DNA of 36,924 nucleotides, from contig CANQWT010000005.1 in assembly GCA_947627635.1 (NCBI GenBank), positions 1 through 36,924 on the forward strand. Reading direction: 5' to 3'. The stretch's first letter is position 1. Each line of letters starts with the position of its first letter. This document shows, piece by piece, positions 16,301-23,516 of this stretch. The notes below the pieces were generated by a model, which saw only the letters and a list, made by a program, of their open reading frames with translations, made no database searches and was not told the origin of the DNA. Source of the DNA: an uncultured Bacilli bacterium. GTDB lineage: Bacteria > Bacillota_I > Bacilli_A > RF39 > UBA660. A program made the translations under genes and the position numbers.

Positions 16301-19300
16301 TTTCTAATGGAGTTATAGGATTTATAAAGCCATCGTTGAAACTTTGTAGTTTTTTCTTTAATTCAACAAATTCTTCTGTTCCAGTAAAATCTTGTACTTC
16401 CGTTCCCAATAATGTATTACTTGTCTCTACAGAAATCTGATGATCCAATTTTGCAACTTCTTCTTGAAATTCTGCTTGAACATTTACATCTTGATCAAAA
16501 AGATAATTTAAGAAACCTTGCATTTTTTCTCTTTGCTCTTGTTTTGCTTGATTTTCTTCTTCCATTTCCATTTGTTGTCTTGCTTCAATTTGAGAAGCAA
16601 AAGCCTGTGCTTCACTTACTCCTAAGTTGGATAACATATCACTTACTTCACTTCTTGATACCTGATATTCATCCATGATTTGAGTGGCGATACTTGTAGA
16701 GACATTATGAGTAATTTTTACTCCTCCAAAAACCCCAAAACAAACACCTGATACAAATCCTCCGATAAAGGCTTGTTGTAATTGATCAAGGAAACTAATA
16801 TTTGCCATCTTTTCTGCTTCTTCTATGGTATATCCATTTTCTAAGGCTTGGTTAATTTGTTGACTTCTATTACTTAAATCTCCTGATATCACTTCATCAA
16901 ATAAATAGTTGAGTACTTCTGTTGCAAACTCTTCTTCCCCTTCTACAAATGCCTGACTTAGGGTACTCGCACCAACATAAACAAGCTTAGAAGCAACGTT
17001 TGCTAAAGTATCATCTTCGATGGAATTTGCAATTTTTCCTACTAATTTAACGGTATTTTGTCCAAGTTTACTTTCTAGATTTAATAAATGTGATACTGAA
17101 TAACTTTCCATCGCACTTTCAACTACTGCAGAAGAAAAGGCTAAAGCTACTGCTTGTCCATCAGATAATCCTCGATCTAGTGCATCATTGATTGTTGATA
17201 CATAAGATCTTGATCCCATTAAGACAGCACTTAAAGCAGGGGTTGCTACTCCACCTGTTAATGCACTAATTCCAATCAAAGAAACAGAGTCTGACATACT
17301 CATTCCTGTATTGTAAATGAATGACCATAATTCTCCATTGTCATAGTTTTCTATTAAGTCTTGTGATATCTTTGCTCTCCATGTATCTCCTGCACTATAG
17401 ACATCTGTTCTTAATATTTGTTGATTTGTAATTAAAGCATTGAGAGATGCACAAGCAGCACTAATTCCTTCTATTGGAGTTACAAAAACCGAAGCAATGG
17501 ATGATAAAACTGGGTGTTCACTTGCAAACTCTTGATCTTTCTGTGTTTGATTACTCAACCACCGGTTGTCCATTTCATTTGTAATATCACTTAAATATTT
17601 ATAGGCAGTTTCATAGCCTTCTTTCTGATAGATATAGTTGAAGATACTTTTTTCTTCATCTGTCATTAACGGTGCCCATTCTTCATAATTATCAAGCATT
17701 TTATCTGTAGCTTGGATAAAAATAGTACCATCTTTATTCATTAGGGATGTTTCATTATTGGTTAACTGACTGCTATCGTTAATCATCGCACAAAGAACTT
17801 TCATTAAAGTCTCTTCTGAAGTAATGGTTATTGTATTAGAACTTCCATCCCAATTTGCACCTTGATAAGAAAAATCACATAAGTTTCCTGAACTATCAAA
17901 TTGGCCTTCATAATTAGTCATATCTAATATTTTAGTAAGGTCTTCTTCTATTCCTTCTTGTTCAAAACTATATTGTCCTAAGTCTTCTTTTCTTGTATAT
18001 GGATCAATATAATTCATGTAATAATCTACTTCTTCTTGAATTCCATTTTGATAAGCTTTATATTGAGCATTTTGGTTGATTAAAGCATCAATTTCTTCTT
18101 CAAGTTGTTTCATTTGTTCATCGGTGTTTTTATTTTCTAAGCTTTTAAAGTAGTTATCTAAATATTCATACTGACTATCACTTCCATCCCAACTATGGAA
18201 TGTATCTCCAAATAAAGGATCTATTTCCGTGAGGACTTGTTCTAGCTCTTTGATTTTTTCGTCTCCATACATTTCTTCATAAGTTAAAGGAGTGTATTCG
18301 TATTCAATGTCTTCGATTACTCCACTTGCATATGGATCATCATAGACATACTTTGTATTTCCATCTTCATCTTGATATTGATAAGCAACTATTTCACTTT
18401 CTAAGATATTTTCTAAACTTTCTCCACTTTGAAGTCTTCCTAGTATTCTTTGCCACGCTTCTTCTTCATTGCTTCCATTCTCTAAACTTCTTTTTTCTTC
18501 TTGTAGAGCTTCTAGTTTTTGCTGATTTTCATCTATTTTTTGTGAAACCTCTTCTAGTGTTGTACAGTCAAGACCCGCACTTTGAAGATAGGAAGCGATT
18601 AAAATTTCTTCATAACGACTTCGATCTTGTTCATCGTTTTCTATCTCTTGTAGTAACTCTTCGATTGTAATTTCACCAGATATTACTCTTTCGATATCTT
18701 CTTCTCTTAATCCGACTTTAGATAATTGTATTTTATATTCTTCAGCATCTAATTCAACTTGTGAAGATACTCCTTCTGTTTGAGTTGTTTCAGTACTTAC
18801 ATCAATACCTACTTGCATTGATTTTTCACCTGATGTGTTACTTGTTTCTATCCCATTCATTTCAATAGAAGTAGCATTTCCATTGGTATTTGTACTTCCT
18901 CCCATTGAAATATTTCCTTGACTTTTAGAAGAAGTTCCTGTTTGGTTCATAGAATTTGCTTGGCTTGTTCCTAAGTTTCCCGTACTTGCACTTGTTGTCC
19001 CATTTGAATTTGTGCTTGCATTCATTTCAACTTTAGTATTCGAGTTGATATTTCCTTGAGAATTTGCGGTAGTTTGAGTTTCTGCCTGGTTTGTATTTTG
19101 AGTAGTTGTGTTTTGTTGAACAGTAGTATCCACAGGTTCTTGTTCTTGTGAAGCTGCTTTTACTTCTTCGACTGAGACATCATTTTGTTGATTTTCTTGA
19201 ATGGTTGTAGGATCTACACTTGTTTGGGAATCTGTTTGATTAGCATTGGAAGAGGGATTTACGACATCATCTAAATCTATTGTTTCTGTTTGTGAAGAAG

Positions 19301-19427
19301 TTGTTGTGGCATTTGCTTGACTACTACTTTTAGAACCATATCTTTCAATAGTTCCTGATGTATCTTTTACTTTCGCAGTCATTGAAACTTTCTTAGGAAC
19401 ATTGATACTTACATTAACACCTGCCAT
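13350..19427 (-). CDS. 2025-residue multidomain protein with transglutaminase-like domain and tandem C-terminal repeats; candidate T7SS effector
   Basis: No signal peptide. The head (1-215) is rich in Ser, Thr, Asn and Gln and of low complexity. A Glu-rich helical part follows (about 225-650). Next is a hydrophobic region with segments such as VSLIGISALTGGVATPALSA and FIGGFVSGVCFGVFGG. A middle domain (about 1190-1430) is unrecognised. A transglutaminase-like domain (about 1595-1735) has Cys1652 (GLVCAGFSSLY), His1688 (EKHVWNVLKI) and Asp1703 (IIPVDVTW), the papain-like triad order. Two repeats of about 125 residues end the protein; both contain FLQDGNYNHITSSNGAR. GGAGGG precedes the ATG. Activity could be protease, amidase or cross-linking. 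Export by the nearby type VII system is inference. Confidence 0.8.
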   Translation of the reverse strand: MAGVNVSINVPKKVSMTAKVKDTSGTIERYGSKSSSQANATTTSSQTETIDLDDVVNPSSNANQTDSQTSVDPTTIQENQQNDVSVEEVKAASQEQEPVDTTVQQNTTTQNTNQAETQTTANSQGNINSNTKVEMNASTNSNGTTSASTGNLGTSQANSMNQTGTSSKSQGNISMGGSTNTNGNATSIEMNGIETSNTSGEKSMQVGIDVSTETTQTEGVSSQVELDAEEYKIQLSKVGLREEDIERVISGEITIEELLQEIENDEQDRSRYEEILIASYLQSAGLDCTTLEEVSQKIDENQQKLEALQEEKRSLENGSNEEEAWQRILGRLQSGESLENILESEIVAYQYQDEDGNTKYVYDDPYASGVIEDIEYEYTPLTYEEMYGDEKIKELEQVLTEIDPLFGDTFHSWDGSDSQYEYLDNYFKSLENKNTDEQMKQLEEEIDALINQNAQYKAYQNGIQEEVDYYMNYIDPYTRKEDLGQYSFEQEGIEEDLTKILDMTNYEGQFDSSGNLCDFSYQGANWDGSSNTITITSEETLMKVLCAMINDSSQLTNNETSLMNKDGTIFIQATDKMLDNYEEWAPLMTDEEKSIFNYIYQKEGYETAYKYLSDITNEMDNRWLSNQTQKDQEFASEHPVLSSIASVFVTPIEGISAACASLNALITNQQILRTDVYSAGDTWRAKISQDLIENYDNGELWSFIYNTGMSMSDSVSLIGISALTGGVATPALSAVLMGSRSYVSTINDALDRGLSDGQAVALAFSSAVVESAMESYSVSHLLNLESKLGQNTVKLVGKIANSIEDDTLANVASKLVYVGASTLSQAFVEGEEEFATEVLNYLFDEVISGDLSNRSQQINQALENGYTIEEAEKMANISFLDQLQQAFIGGFVSGVCFGVFGGVKITHNVSTSIATQIMDEYQVSRSEVSDMLSNLGVSEAQAFASQIEARQQMEMEEENQAKQEQREKMQGFLNYLFDQDVNVQAEFQEEVAKLDHQISVETSNTLLGTEVQDFTGTEEFVELKKKLQSFNDGFINPITPLENFGSAVKQQNGKYKIYPIKSDNYVDMLTNYCLDNHLTFEENQLAIKDVMKQLNQEIYDDIMKNGMDNYYGNTTFIHERIEAIMDGLADMFQSDFFTADEHAKIQDAYLKASSCVASVQSLFDIEQDAITYEIYDQIEQAYVTLEAIENDLSKLNEKRWKQFFEAKNAKFVHVLSGKVVPVNVMDKVCTTLVTDTVMPLAGYGHVGYEFGVDMDHILSLCPEDSGSWDVGSESSFSRKFISLEEGIITSWQNSGSGYWFETGSFSQLYSPEYVEKYSLDANLRANGEILNYKKYSAYSEIFMLNKDHSLKATKAFYTDEATQEEIDEIKRVAELQGLEVEKLSLDEARIRNNLPPLDLESTLNQYTAILDSDPRLATIMTQIEQGQDYQVPDDLLKSFDELMKLYGKIQGYIALTNSIQIGEIDNHVSLDETIDDEPELAFFDIFNSKKENVKEYEGTIESHSNGVQYVPFINQHIQQNGGCKITVNSTAEISSTMLNQISDLSKLQVQILDGLGDGNGHLRQKYNSTKYQNRTTYTGLEMQKIIGEIEYLESRVDKSLPTYDRAKQLYEVIASHFSYNHSFDQYKNGHLITASLRGITDYNEIGKKGLVCAGFSSLYSELCKRLDIDCEYVRGKGYGHDDGKAEKHVWNVLKIDGQIIPVDVTWKSCNFSNDWFGPSEEFQRRHVADEDEIYKQYNISNSLKSTLNSTLTQDDISTILSAIGITDAVHGYGYGIRALKRYLQTNEAVGFTRTDNARYNIQKIDSSVIRNYFEVMQQDILEAIEAHNQKYNGSGIASYKAFLQDGNYNHITSSNGARNLVKKYSITELNILDQIYPLTGREIQLSETFEKLSDTEIQTISRSILTMDSIYGRNAGIKALRRYMSTGSDLEFTRTGGTRDLMKKIPALPLKKYFEQMSRDMNHVIQIHDAKYPGAGMSSFNAFLQDGNYNHITSSNGARTIAQKYSIKELKILQKLWDYLREEEI
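13431..13481 (-). repeat. repeat copy 2 within the giant gene (C-terminal module)
   Basis: Encodes FLQDGNYNHITSSNGAR (residues 1983-1999), identical in protein to copy 1 at 13854-13904 but differing at several bases. The duplication is therefore old and the protein sequence is under selection. Each copy is the core of a module of about 125 residues that also shares FTRT and an ALxRYxxT helix. Confidence 0.9.
13854..13904 (-). repeat. repeat copy 1 within the giant gene (C-terminal module)
   Basis: Encodes residues 1842-1858, the same 17 residues as copy 2. It lies about 420 bases (about 141 codons) from the other copy. Confidence 0.9.
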
Positions 19428-19475
19428 ATTTTCCCTCCTTCCTATCTTTTATTTCGTCTATAATATACCAATTAT

Positions 19476-19484
19476 AGTATACCA
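19476..19484 (-). promoter_or_regulatory. extended -10 promoter of the giant gene
   Basis: TGGTATACT (TGnTATACT) on the minus strand lies about 50 bases before the ATG at 19427. There is no good -35. An overlapping TATAAT (19476-19471) is an alternative. Confidence 0.45.
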
Positions 19485-19502
19485 TATTTTTATCTATTTT
19501 GT

Positions 19503-19531
19503 TTGTGCATTTTCAAATTATCGTCTATAAT
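19503..19531 (+). promoter_or_regulatory. promoter of murJ
   Basis: TTGTGC (19503-19508), 17 bases, TATAAT (19526-19531), 24 bases before the murJ ATG. Confidence 0.65.
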
Positions 19532-19554
19532 AGGAATAGAATGTTGGTGATACA

Positions 19555-21189
19555 ATGAAAAAAGATACATTTATTAAAGGAGCACTGATTTCAACACTTT
19601 GTATTGTAATTAGTAAAATCCTAGGCATTATATATGTCATTCCGTTCCATGCCATTATCGGAACAAACGGAAGAGCTCTTTATGGTTATGCTTATAACAT
19701 CTATATGTTGTTCTTACAATTCTCAACGGTGGGTATTCCTTTAGCAATCAGTAAAATGATTAGCGAATATCACTCCTTAGGATATGAAGATGCCAAAAAA
19801 AGGACTTATCAGATAGCAATTCAAATTACCTTTACTATGGCAATTCTTTCGACCATTGTCTTATTTATTGGTGCACCAATGATTTCCAAAGCAATTATTG
19901 GAGGAATAGAAGGAGGAAATACTCAAGCAGACATTACATTTGTCTTAAGAGTTTCCACAACAGCTATTTTAATTTGTACAATGTTAAGTGCGATGCGTGG
20001 TTATTTACAAGGTCATAAATACATTTCTCCATCAGCTATTAGTCAAGTCATTGAACAACTAGTAAGAGTTATTATCATCATCATTGGAAGTTATGTAGCA
20101 ATGAAATTATGGGGAACCAAAGAAGCTGTAGGAATTGCTGTATTTGGAGCAACTGCAGGTGGAATTGCTGCCTTCATTTATCTTGAAAGAAAGATGATGA
20201 AAGAGAGAAAGAAAGAAAAAGAAGCAAATATAAAAATCTCAAAAGAAGAGAAAAAAATCAGTAATAAGCAACTTTTAAAACAATTGATAGCATATACCAT
20301 TCCGTTTGTTGTAGTATCTATTGCTGTTCCTCTATATAACACAATTGATATGTTTAGCATCGTAAAACCTCTTGTAAAATATACAAGTTTAAGTACTCAA
20401 GATGCAGAGACTGTTCTTGCGATTATCACAACATGGGGTGCGAAATTGAATGTAATTGTAACAGCAATTGCCTCAGGTCTTGTCGTTTCTGTACTTCCAA
20501 ATATTACCAGTGATTTTGTTCAAAAAAAAGAAAAAGCAGTCAACCATAAAATCAATAAAACATTGCAAATTATCATGTATTTTGTCTTACCAATGATTGT
20601 AGGGCTTGCCTTTTTAGCAGAACCAGTTTGGTGTGTTTTCTACGGTAAAAGTGCTTTAGGTGTGAGTGTATTTGCATATAGCATCGCAACAGCCCTATTC
20701 TATTCTGTCTTTTTAAATCTACATACAGTTCTTCAAGCAATTGATGACCATAAAGGAGCAAACACAGCTATTCTTCTTGGACTTTTAACAAAATTTATTT
20801 TGAACGTTCCATCCATTATTCTCTTTTCTAAATTAGGTCTTCCTGCTTATTATGGACCAATCACCGTCACAATCCTTGCATATATTGTTCCAATTTTAAT
20901 CAGTATTATCTCTTTAAAAAAGAATGTTCATACATCCTTTGCATCCACTATAAAGCAAACAGGAATTTCAGTTTTTGCTTGCCTTGTTATGGTTCTAGTA
21001 CTATTCTTATTAAAAATCTTCTTACCACTTAGTGGTGGCCGAATTTATTCCCTTCTTATCATTGCAATTTATGCATGTATAGGAATGCTTATTTATTTCT
21101 TTATTACAATTAAATTCCATTCTTTTGAAGAAATATTTGGTTGTAGTTTAAAAGATTTTATAGGACAAAAACTAAAAAGAAAAGAATAA
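19555..21189 (+). CDS. murJ: lipid II flippase MurJ / SpoVB-type MOP transporter
   Basis: 544 residues and about 14 membrane helices, of the MOP (polysaccharide biosynthesis) superfamily, which flips lipid-linked precursors across the membrane. The N-terminus (LGIIYVIPFHAIIGTNGRALYGYAYNIY, then LSTVGIPLAISK-like) closely resembles Bacillus YtgP, the MurJ that flips lipid II, and the length is the same as I recall it. A SpoVB sporulation paralogue is the main alternative. A cytoplasmic loop rich in Lys and Glu (about 215-240) is present. The ribosome site (GGTGAT) is weak. It stands alone on the plus strand between the giant gene and the type VII cluster, which may be chance or may reflect wall-related context. 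Confidence 0.88.
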   Translation: MKKDTFIKGALISTLCIVISKILGIIYVIPFHAIIGTNGRALYGYAYNIYMLFLQFSTVGIPLAISKMISEYHSLGYEDAKKRTYQIAIQITFTMAILSTIVLFIGAPMISKAIIGGIEGGNTQADITFVLRVSTTAILICTMLSAMRGYLQGHKYISPSAISQVIEQLVRVIIIIIGSYVAMKLWGTKEAVGIAVFGATAGGIAAFIYLERKMMKERKKEKEANIKISKEEKKISNKQLLKQLIAYTIPFVVVSIAVPLYNTIDMFSIVKPLVKYTSLSTQDAETVLAIITTWGAKLNVIVTAIASGLVVSVLPNITSDFVQKKEKAVNHKINKTLQIIMYFVLPMIVGLAFLAEPVWCVFYGKSALGVSVFAYSIATALFYSVFLNLHTVLQAIDDHKGANTAILLGLLTKFILNVPSIILFSKLGLPAYYGPITVTILAYIVPILISIISLKKNVHTSFASTIKQTGISVFACLVMVLVLFLLKIFLPLSGGRIYSLLIIAIYACIGMLIYFFITIKFHSFEEIFGCSLKDFIGQKLKRKE

Positions 21190-21219
21190 CAGTAATAATC
21201 ATGGTTGGAAAACAGATAA

Positions 21220-21252
21220 CCCCTTAGAACTTTCTAAGGGGCTTCTTATTTA
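21220..21252 (+). terminator. terminator of murJ, perhaps bidirectional
   Basis: CCCCTTAGA/TCTAAGGGG pair around a short loop (21220-21241), followed by CTTCTTATTT. It lies 30 bases past murJ and 67 bases before the converging small gene's stop. Confidence 0.8.
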
Positions 21253-21307
21253 CGATTTTCCTTTTGAAATTAAAAACAACGGAACTTAATTTAGAAAGGA
21301 AAAGTTT

Positions 21308-21550
21308 TTAGTTGAGTTTATTCACAAGAGAAGGAATAACATTATTAAGGCTTTGAATACAGTCTTCAATATTTTCCTGAACTTCTTTATAAATCTCTTT
21401 CCCATAAAACTGGTTGTTTACTTGAACATATTGATTGAGTGTCTCTTTCAATAGTGGTAATTCTCTATCATAAAAAATTAAGTCTTGATTGATTTGATTT
21501 AAAAGGTTTAATATCTTTCTATATTTTTGTTTTTCTAATGCTTCATCCAT
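21308..21550 (-). CDS. small helical protein, third of the T7SS-linked trio
   Basis: 80 residues, all predicted helix: YRKILNLLNQINQDLIFYDRELPLL, then NIEDCIQSLNNVIPSLVNKLN. There is no membrane segment or signal peptide. I chose ATG 21550 because GGAG lies 10 bases upstream; the ATG at 21559 is only one base from it. It starts one base after the stop of the 97-residue gene. Size and fold recall the small helical targeting/chaperone proteins (DUF5082/DUF5344 type) that accompany LXG-type T7SS toxins. That is analogy from context; no diagnostic motif is seen. Confidence 0.65.
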   Translation of the reverse strand: MDEALEKQKYRKILNLLNQINQDLIFYDRELPLLKETLNQYVQVNNQFYGKEIYKEVQENIEDCIQSLNNVIPSLVNKLN

Positions 21551-21551
21551 A

Positions 21552-21845
21552 TTATTCATTCTCCATTATCTTTTCTACAACATCCAATGTCTCTGTGTAT
21601 CTTGTTATAACATTTCTTAATATTCTACTATATTCTTCACGGTTTTTATTGATGGTTTGAAAGTTCATATCTAAGTTTGCACAAACATTTGAAATCTTAT
21701 TACTTTGGTCGCTTTTATAAATCTCTCCTGTAGAACCCAATAAATTCATAATTTCGTTCATTGTTTTCTTTTCTTCTTCACTATAAAACTCTATTTTTCT
21801 AATATCTTCCTGAAAATTATTTTCGCTTAATATTGCTCCATTCAT
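21552..21845 (-). CDS. WXG100-size helical protein
   Basis: 97 residues in two predicted helices: FQEDIRKIEFYSEEEKKTMNEIMNLLG, then a turn and LDMNFQTINKNREEYSRILRNVITRYTETLDVVEKIMENE. Length, hairpin layout and the long C-terminal helix resemble WXG100/ESAT-6-like and T7SS chaperone proteins, but there is no Trp-x-Gly turn. AGGAGG lies 5 bases before the ATG. It is second of three genes in one transcript, 9 bases after the 184-residue gene. Function inferred from size and position only. Confidence 0.7.
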   Translation of the reverse strand: MNGAILSENNFQEDIRKIEFYSEEEKKTMNEIMNLLGSTGEIYKSDQSNKISNVCANLDMNFQTINKNREEYSRILRNVITRYTETLDVVEKIMENE

Positions 21846-21854
21846 AAAAGCCTC

Positions 21855-22409
21855 CTATAAGTTCATGTCAAAATCACTAATTAAAATATCTTGAAAACGA
21901 GAAATACGAACAGAAACTTCTCTTTCTATTTCCTCAACCTTATCAAGAAATGATAGAACATTTCTTTTCAGCTCTTCTAATTTTTTTAGTTGCCTTTCAA
22001 GTTTATTTTTTATATCGATAATATCACTTTTCTCTTGATAAGAAAAACTCATATCAATATCATCAAATTGATGATAAATCTTTTTTAAATTGTCATAATA
22101 GTTATCAATTTGAGTGGTTAAGTTTCGTCTTGCTTCAATATCACAATAAATTTTTTGACCTAACTTACTATAATTATTATAAAGATACTGATAAAGAGAT
22201 TTTAAATCTTTAACTTGATCTAATACCTTTTCTGTATTATTTTTTTCTGTCACGATTTGTTCACTAAACTTGATTGAATCTGCATCTTGCCAATTTGAAG
22301 TTGCTTTATCTAAATGACTATATAAATTTAATTGGCATGTCTCCCAGTCCGTAATTAGTTGATTGAATCTTTGTAGTTCTTTTTGTAAATCATTGGTATT
22401 GATTTCCAT
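21855..22409 (-). CDS. helical protein with WXG-like turn, first of the T7SS-linked trio
   Basis: 184 residues, nearly all helix. The first 90 residues look like a WXG100 hairpin with the turn at SNWQDADS (Trp40), where Asp-Ala-Asp replaces the usual Gly. The second half (LKKIYHQFDDIDMSF... to ISRFQDILISDFDMNL) is a further coiled coil. No signal peptide. The ribosome site is poor (AAAGAAAG), which is unusual here and suggests low or regulated translation. It has its own promoter ATGACA-17-TATACT. Likely a T7SS substrate or chaperone. Confidence 0.7.
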   Translation of the reverse strand: MEINTNDLQKELQRFNQLITDWETCQLNLYSHLDKATSNWQDADSIKFSEQIVTEKNNTEKVLDQVKDLKSLYQYLYNNYSKLGQKIYCDIEARRNLTTQIDNYYDNLKKIYHQFDDIDMSFSYQEKSDIIDIKNKLERQLKKLEELKRNVLSFLDKVEEIEREVSVRISRFQDILISDFDMNL

Positions 22410-22452
22410 TTTATCACAATCTTTCTTTAAGGATTATCTTCTATTTAAGTCT

Positions 22453-22481
22453 AGTATATACCTTTTTCTTTTTTCTGTCAT
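22453..22481 (-). promoter_or_regulatory. promoter of the small helical trio
   Basis: ATGACA (22481-22476), 17 bases, TATACT (22458-22453) on the minus strand. The -35 hexamer ATGACA is the same as that of essC. Confidence 0.75.
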
Positions 22482-22514
22482 TATTTTAACTTCAGCTTTA
22501 CAGTTTGATTGCAA

Positions 22515-22548
22515 CAAAAAAAGAACAGCTTATAAAAGTTGTCCTTTT
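22515..22548 (-). terminator. terminator of the tandem WXG gene
   Basis: GGACAACTT/AAGCTGTTC (plus 22536-22544 and 22523-22531) pair with one mismatch and one G-U. Seven T follow on the minus strand. Confidence 0.85.
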
Positions 22549-22570
22549 CAAATTAGTCCTTTAGTATGAA

Positions 22571-23257
22571 CTAGTTTGCTCCGCCTTCACCAGCTCCATT
22601 GAATGCTGATGCAACATCTGTAGCAACTGAACCATACTTAGATACAGCTTTATTGATTTGGCTCATTAAGCTTTCATCACCTTCAGTTAAGAAACTGAAA
22701 ATTTTAGCTACAGCTTCATTGACTTTACCAAAGCAAGATTGAATAGCATCTGCTTGAGTTCCACCAAGGAATGCAGAGCTTGCATCTAAACCTGAAGCAA
22801 TAGTTTGTAACTTAGTTTGGATTTCAGATTGAACAGCTTCAAGTCCTGAAGCTACTCCTGCAGCTCCCTCTTCATTGATACCAACAACATTACCATTGCT
22901 TGCTTGAATTGCACTAACATTTAAAGACATTGCTGGTTGAGTAACTGTTTCAAGTGTAGTAGTGATTGCAGCTGTTGCTCCTCCTTCTTTTGAAGTATTT
23001 TGAGCCCAGTTATCTACTGCACTTTGAATAGATGCTCTAAAGCTATCAAAAGCTTCTTGAACTGTAGGTGCTGTTCCATCTACTGTTTCTTTAAAACTTG
23101 TAAAGAAATCTACTCCTTCTGGTGTATACCATTCTGTTGAAATTGGTGTAATAATACCTGATTCTAGAGTGTCAATAATATCTGTAGCAGCTTGTTCACA
23201 TGCAGTATTGATTTGTCCTCCTAATGCTTCAATTGCTTCTGTATTGTAACCTGTCAT
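22571..23257 (-). CDS. tandem WXG100-like protein, likely principal T7SS substrate
   Basis: 228 residues made of two helical hairpins in one chain. The first half has a WXG-type turn in TEWYTPEGVDFF (Trp43 to Gly48). The second has a GG turn in FLGGTQADAIQ (165-166). An Ala/Gly/Thr-rich segment joins them, and the tail (AFNGAGEGGAN) is flexible. ESAT-6-like proteins are normally about 100 residues and act as dimers; here the pair appears fused. ATG 23257 has GGAGGG 6 bases upstream; the longer frame from 23296 has none. It is monocistronic, with a strong extended -10 promoter, repeats over it, a leader of about 95 bases and a terminator. This suggests high, regulated expression. Confidence 0.82.
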   Translation of the reverse strand: MTGYNTEAIEALGGQINTACEQAATDIIDTLESGIITPISTEWYTPEGVDFFTSFKETVDGTAPTVQEAFDSFRASIQSAVDNWAQNTSKEGGATAAITTTLETVTQPAMSLNVSAIQASNGNVVGINEEGAAGVASGLEAVQSEIQTKLQTIASGLDASSAFLGGTQADAIQSCFGKVNEAVAKIFSFLTEGDESLMSQINKAVSKYGSVATDVASAFNGAGEGGAN

Positions 23258-23334
23258 TTCATTCCCTCCTTTTTTTGACACGTTTTTGAATAACATTTAC
23301 TTTGTAATAAAATAGATATACCTTTCAATTACAA

Positions 23335-23367
23335 ATGCTATCATGCTATCTAACTGTATTATAGCAT
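23335..23367. promoter_or_regulatory. operator-like heptamer repeats over the tandem WXG promoter
   Basis: ATGCTAT occurs at 23335-23341 and 23343-23349, and its inverse ATAGCAT at 23361-23367. The inverted copy overlaps the -10 box and the others flank the start of transcription. This is the layout of a repressor site, though the A/T-rich heptamer partly comes from the TATAAT itself. Confidence 0.5.
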
Positions 23368-23386
23368 ACCCTATTTTTATTTGAAA
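23358..23386 (-). promoter_or_regulatory. promoter of the tandem WXG gene
   Basis: TTTCAA (23386-23381), 17 bases, TATAAT (23363-23358) with a TGC extension on the minus strand. The 5' leader of about 95 bases contains an 8-bp perfect stem TTTGTAAT/ATTACAAA that could protect the mRNA. Confidence 0.75.
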
Positions 23387-23481
23387 ATACCATTTTACAT
23401 TTCTTGACGATTTTCTTGACAATAAAAATCCACGTCTAAGAGATATGGTTTATCCGTAGCTTTCTTTCGAATGCTACATAA

Positions 23482-23510
23482 CAAAAGAAAAGACAGGCAT
23501 TACCCGTCTA
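23482..23510 (-). terminator. terminator of the essC-esaB transcript
   Basis: AGACGGG/GCCTGTCT (plus 23503-23509 and 23491-23498) form a stem with one G-U, followed by TTTCTTTT on the minus strand. It lies just past the esaB stop. Confidence 0.8.
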
Positions 23511-23516
23511 TTTTTT

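Larger units (their letters stand above)
19454..19532. repeat. 12-bp direct repeat in the giant-gene/murJ divergent promoter region
   Basis: TCGTCTATAATA occurs at 19454-19465 and again at 19521-19532. The second copy contains the murJ -10 box; the first lies in the 5' leader of the giant gene. A shared regulator or a duplicated promoter are both possible. Confidence 0.5.

Noticed and set aside
18326-18670. His/Phe/Leu-rich plus-strand frame opposite the giant gene
   Set aside because: Composition is the complement of Glu- and Gln-rich codons; no start signals.
23456-23477. GTAGC/GCTAC hairpin between esaB and the tandem WXG gene
   Set aside because: A short stem with a long loop downstream of a good terminator; no function can be supported.
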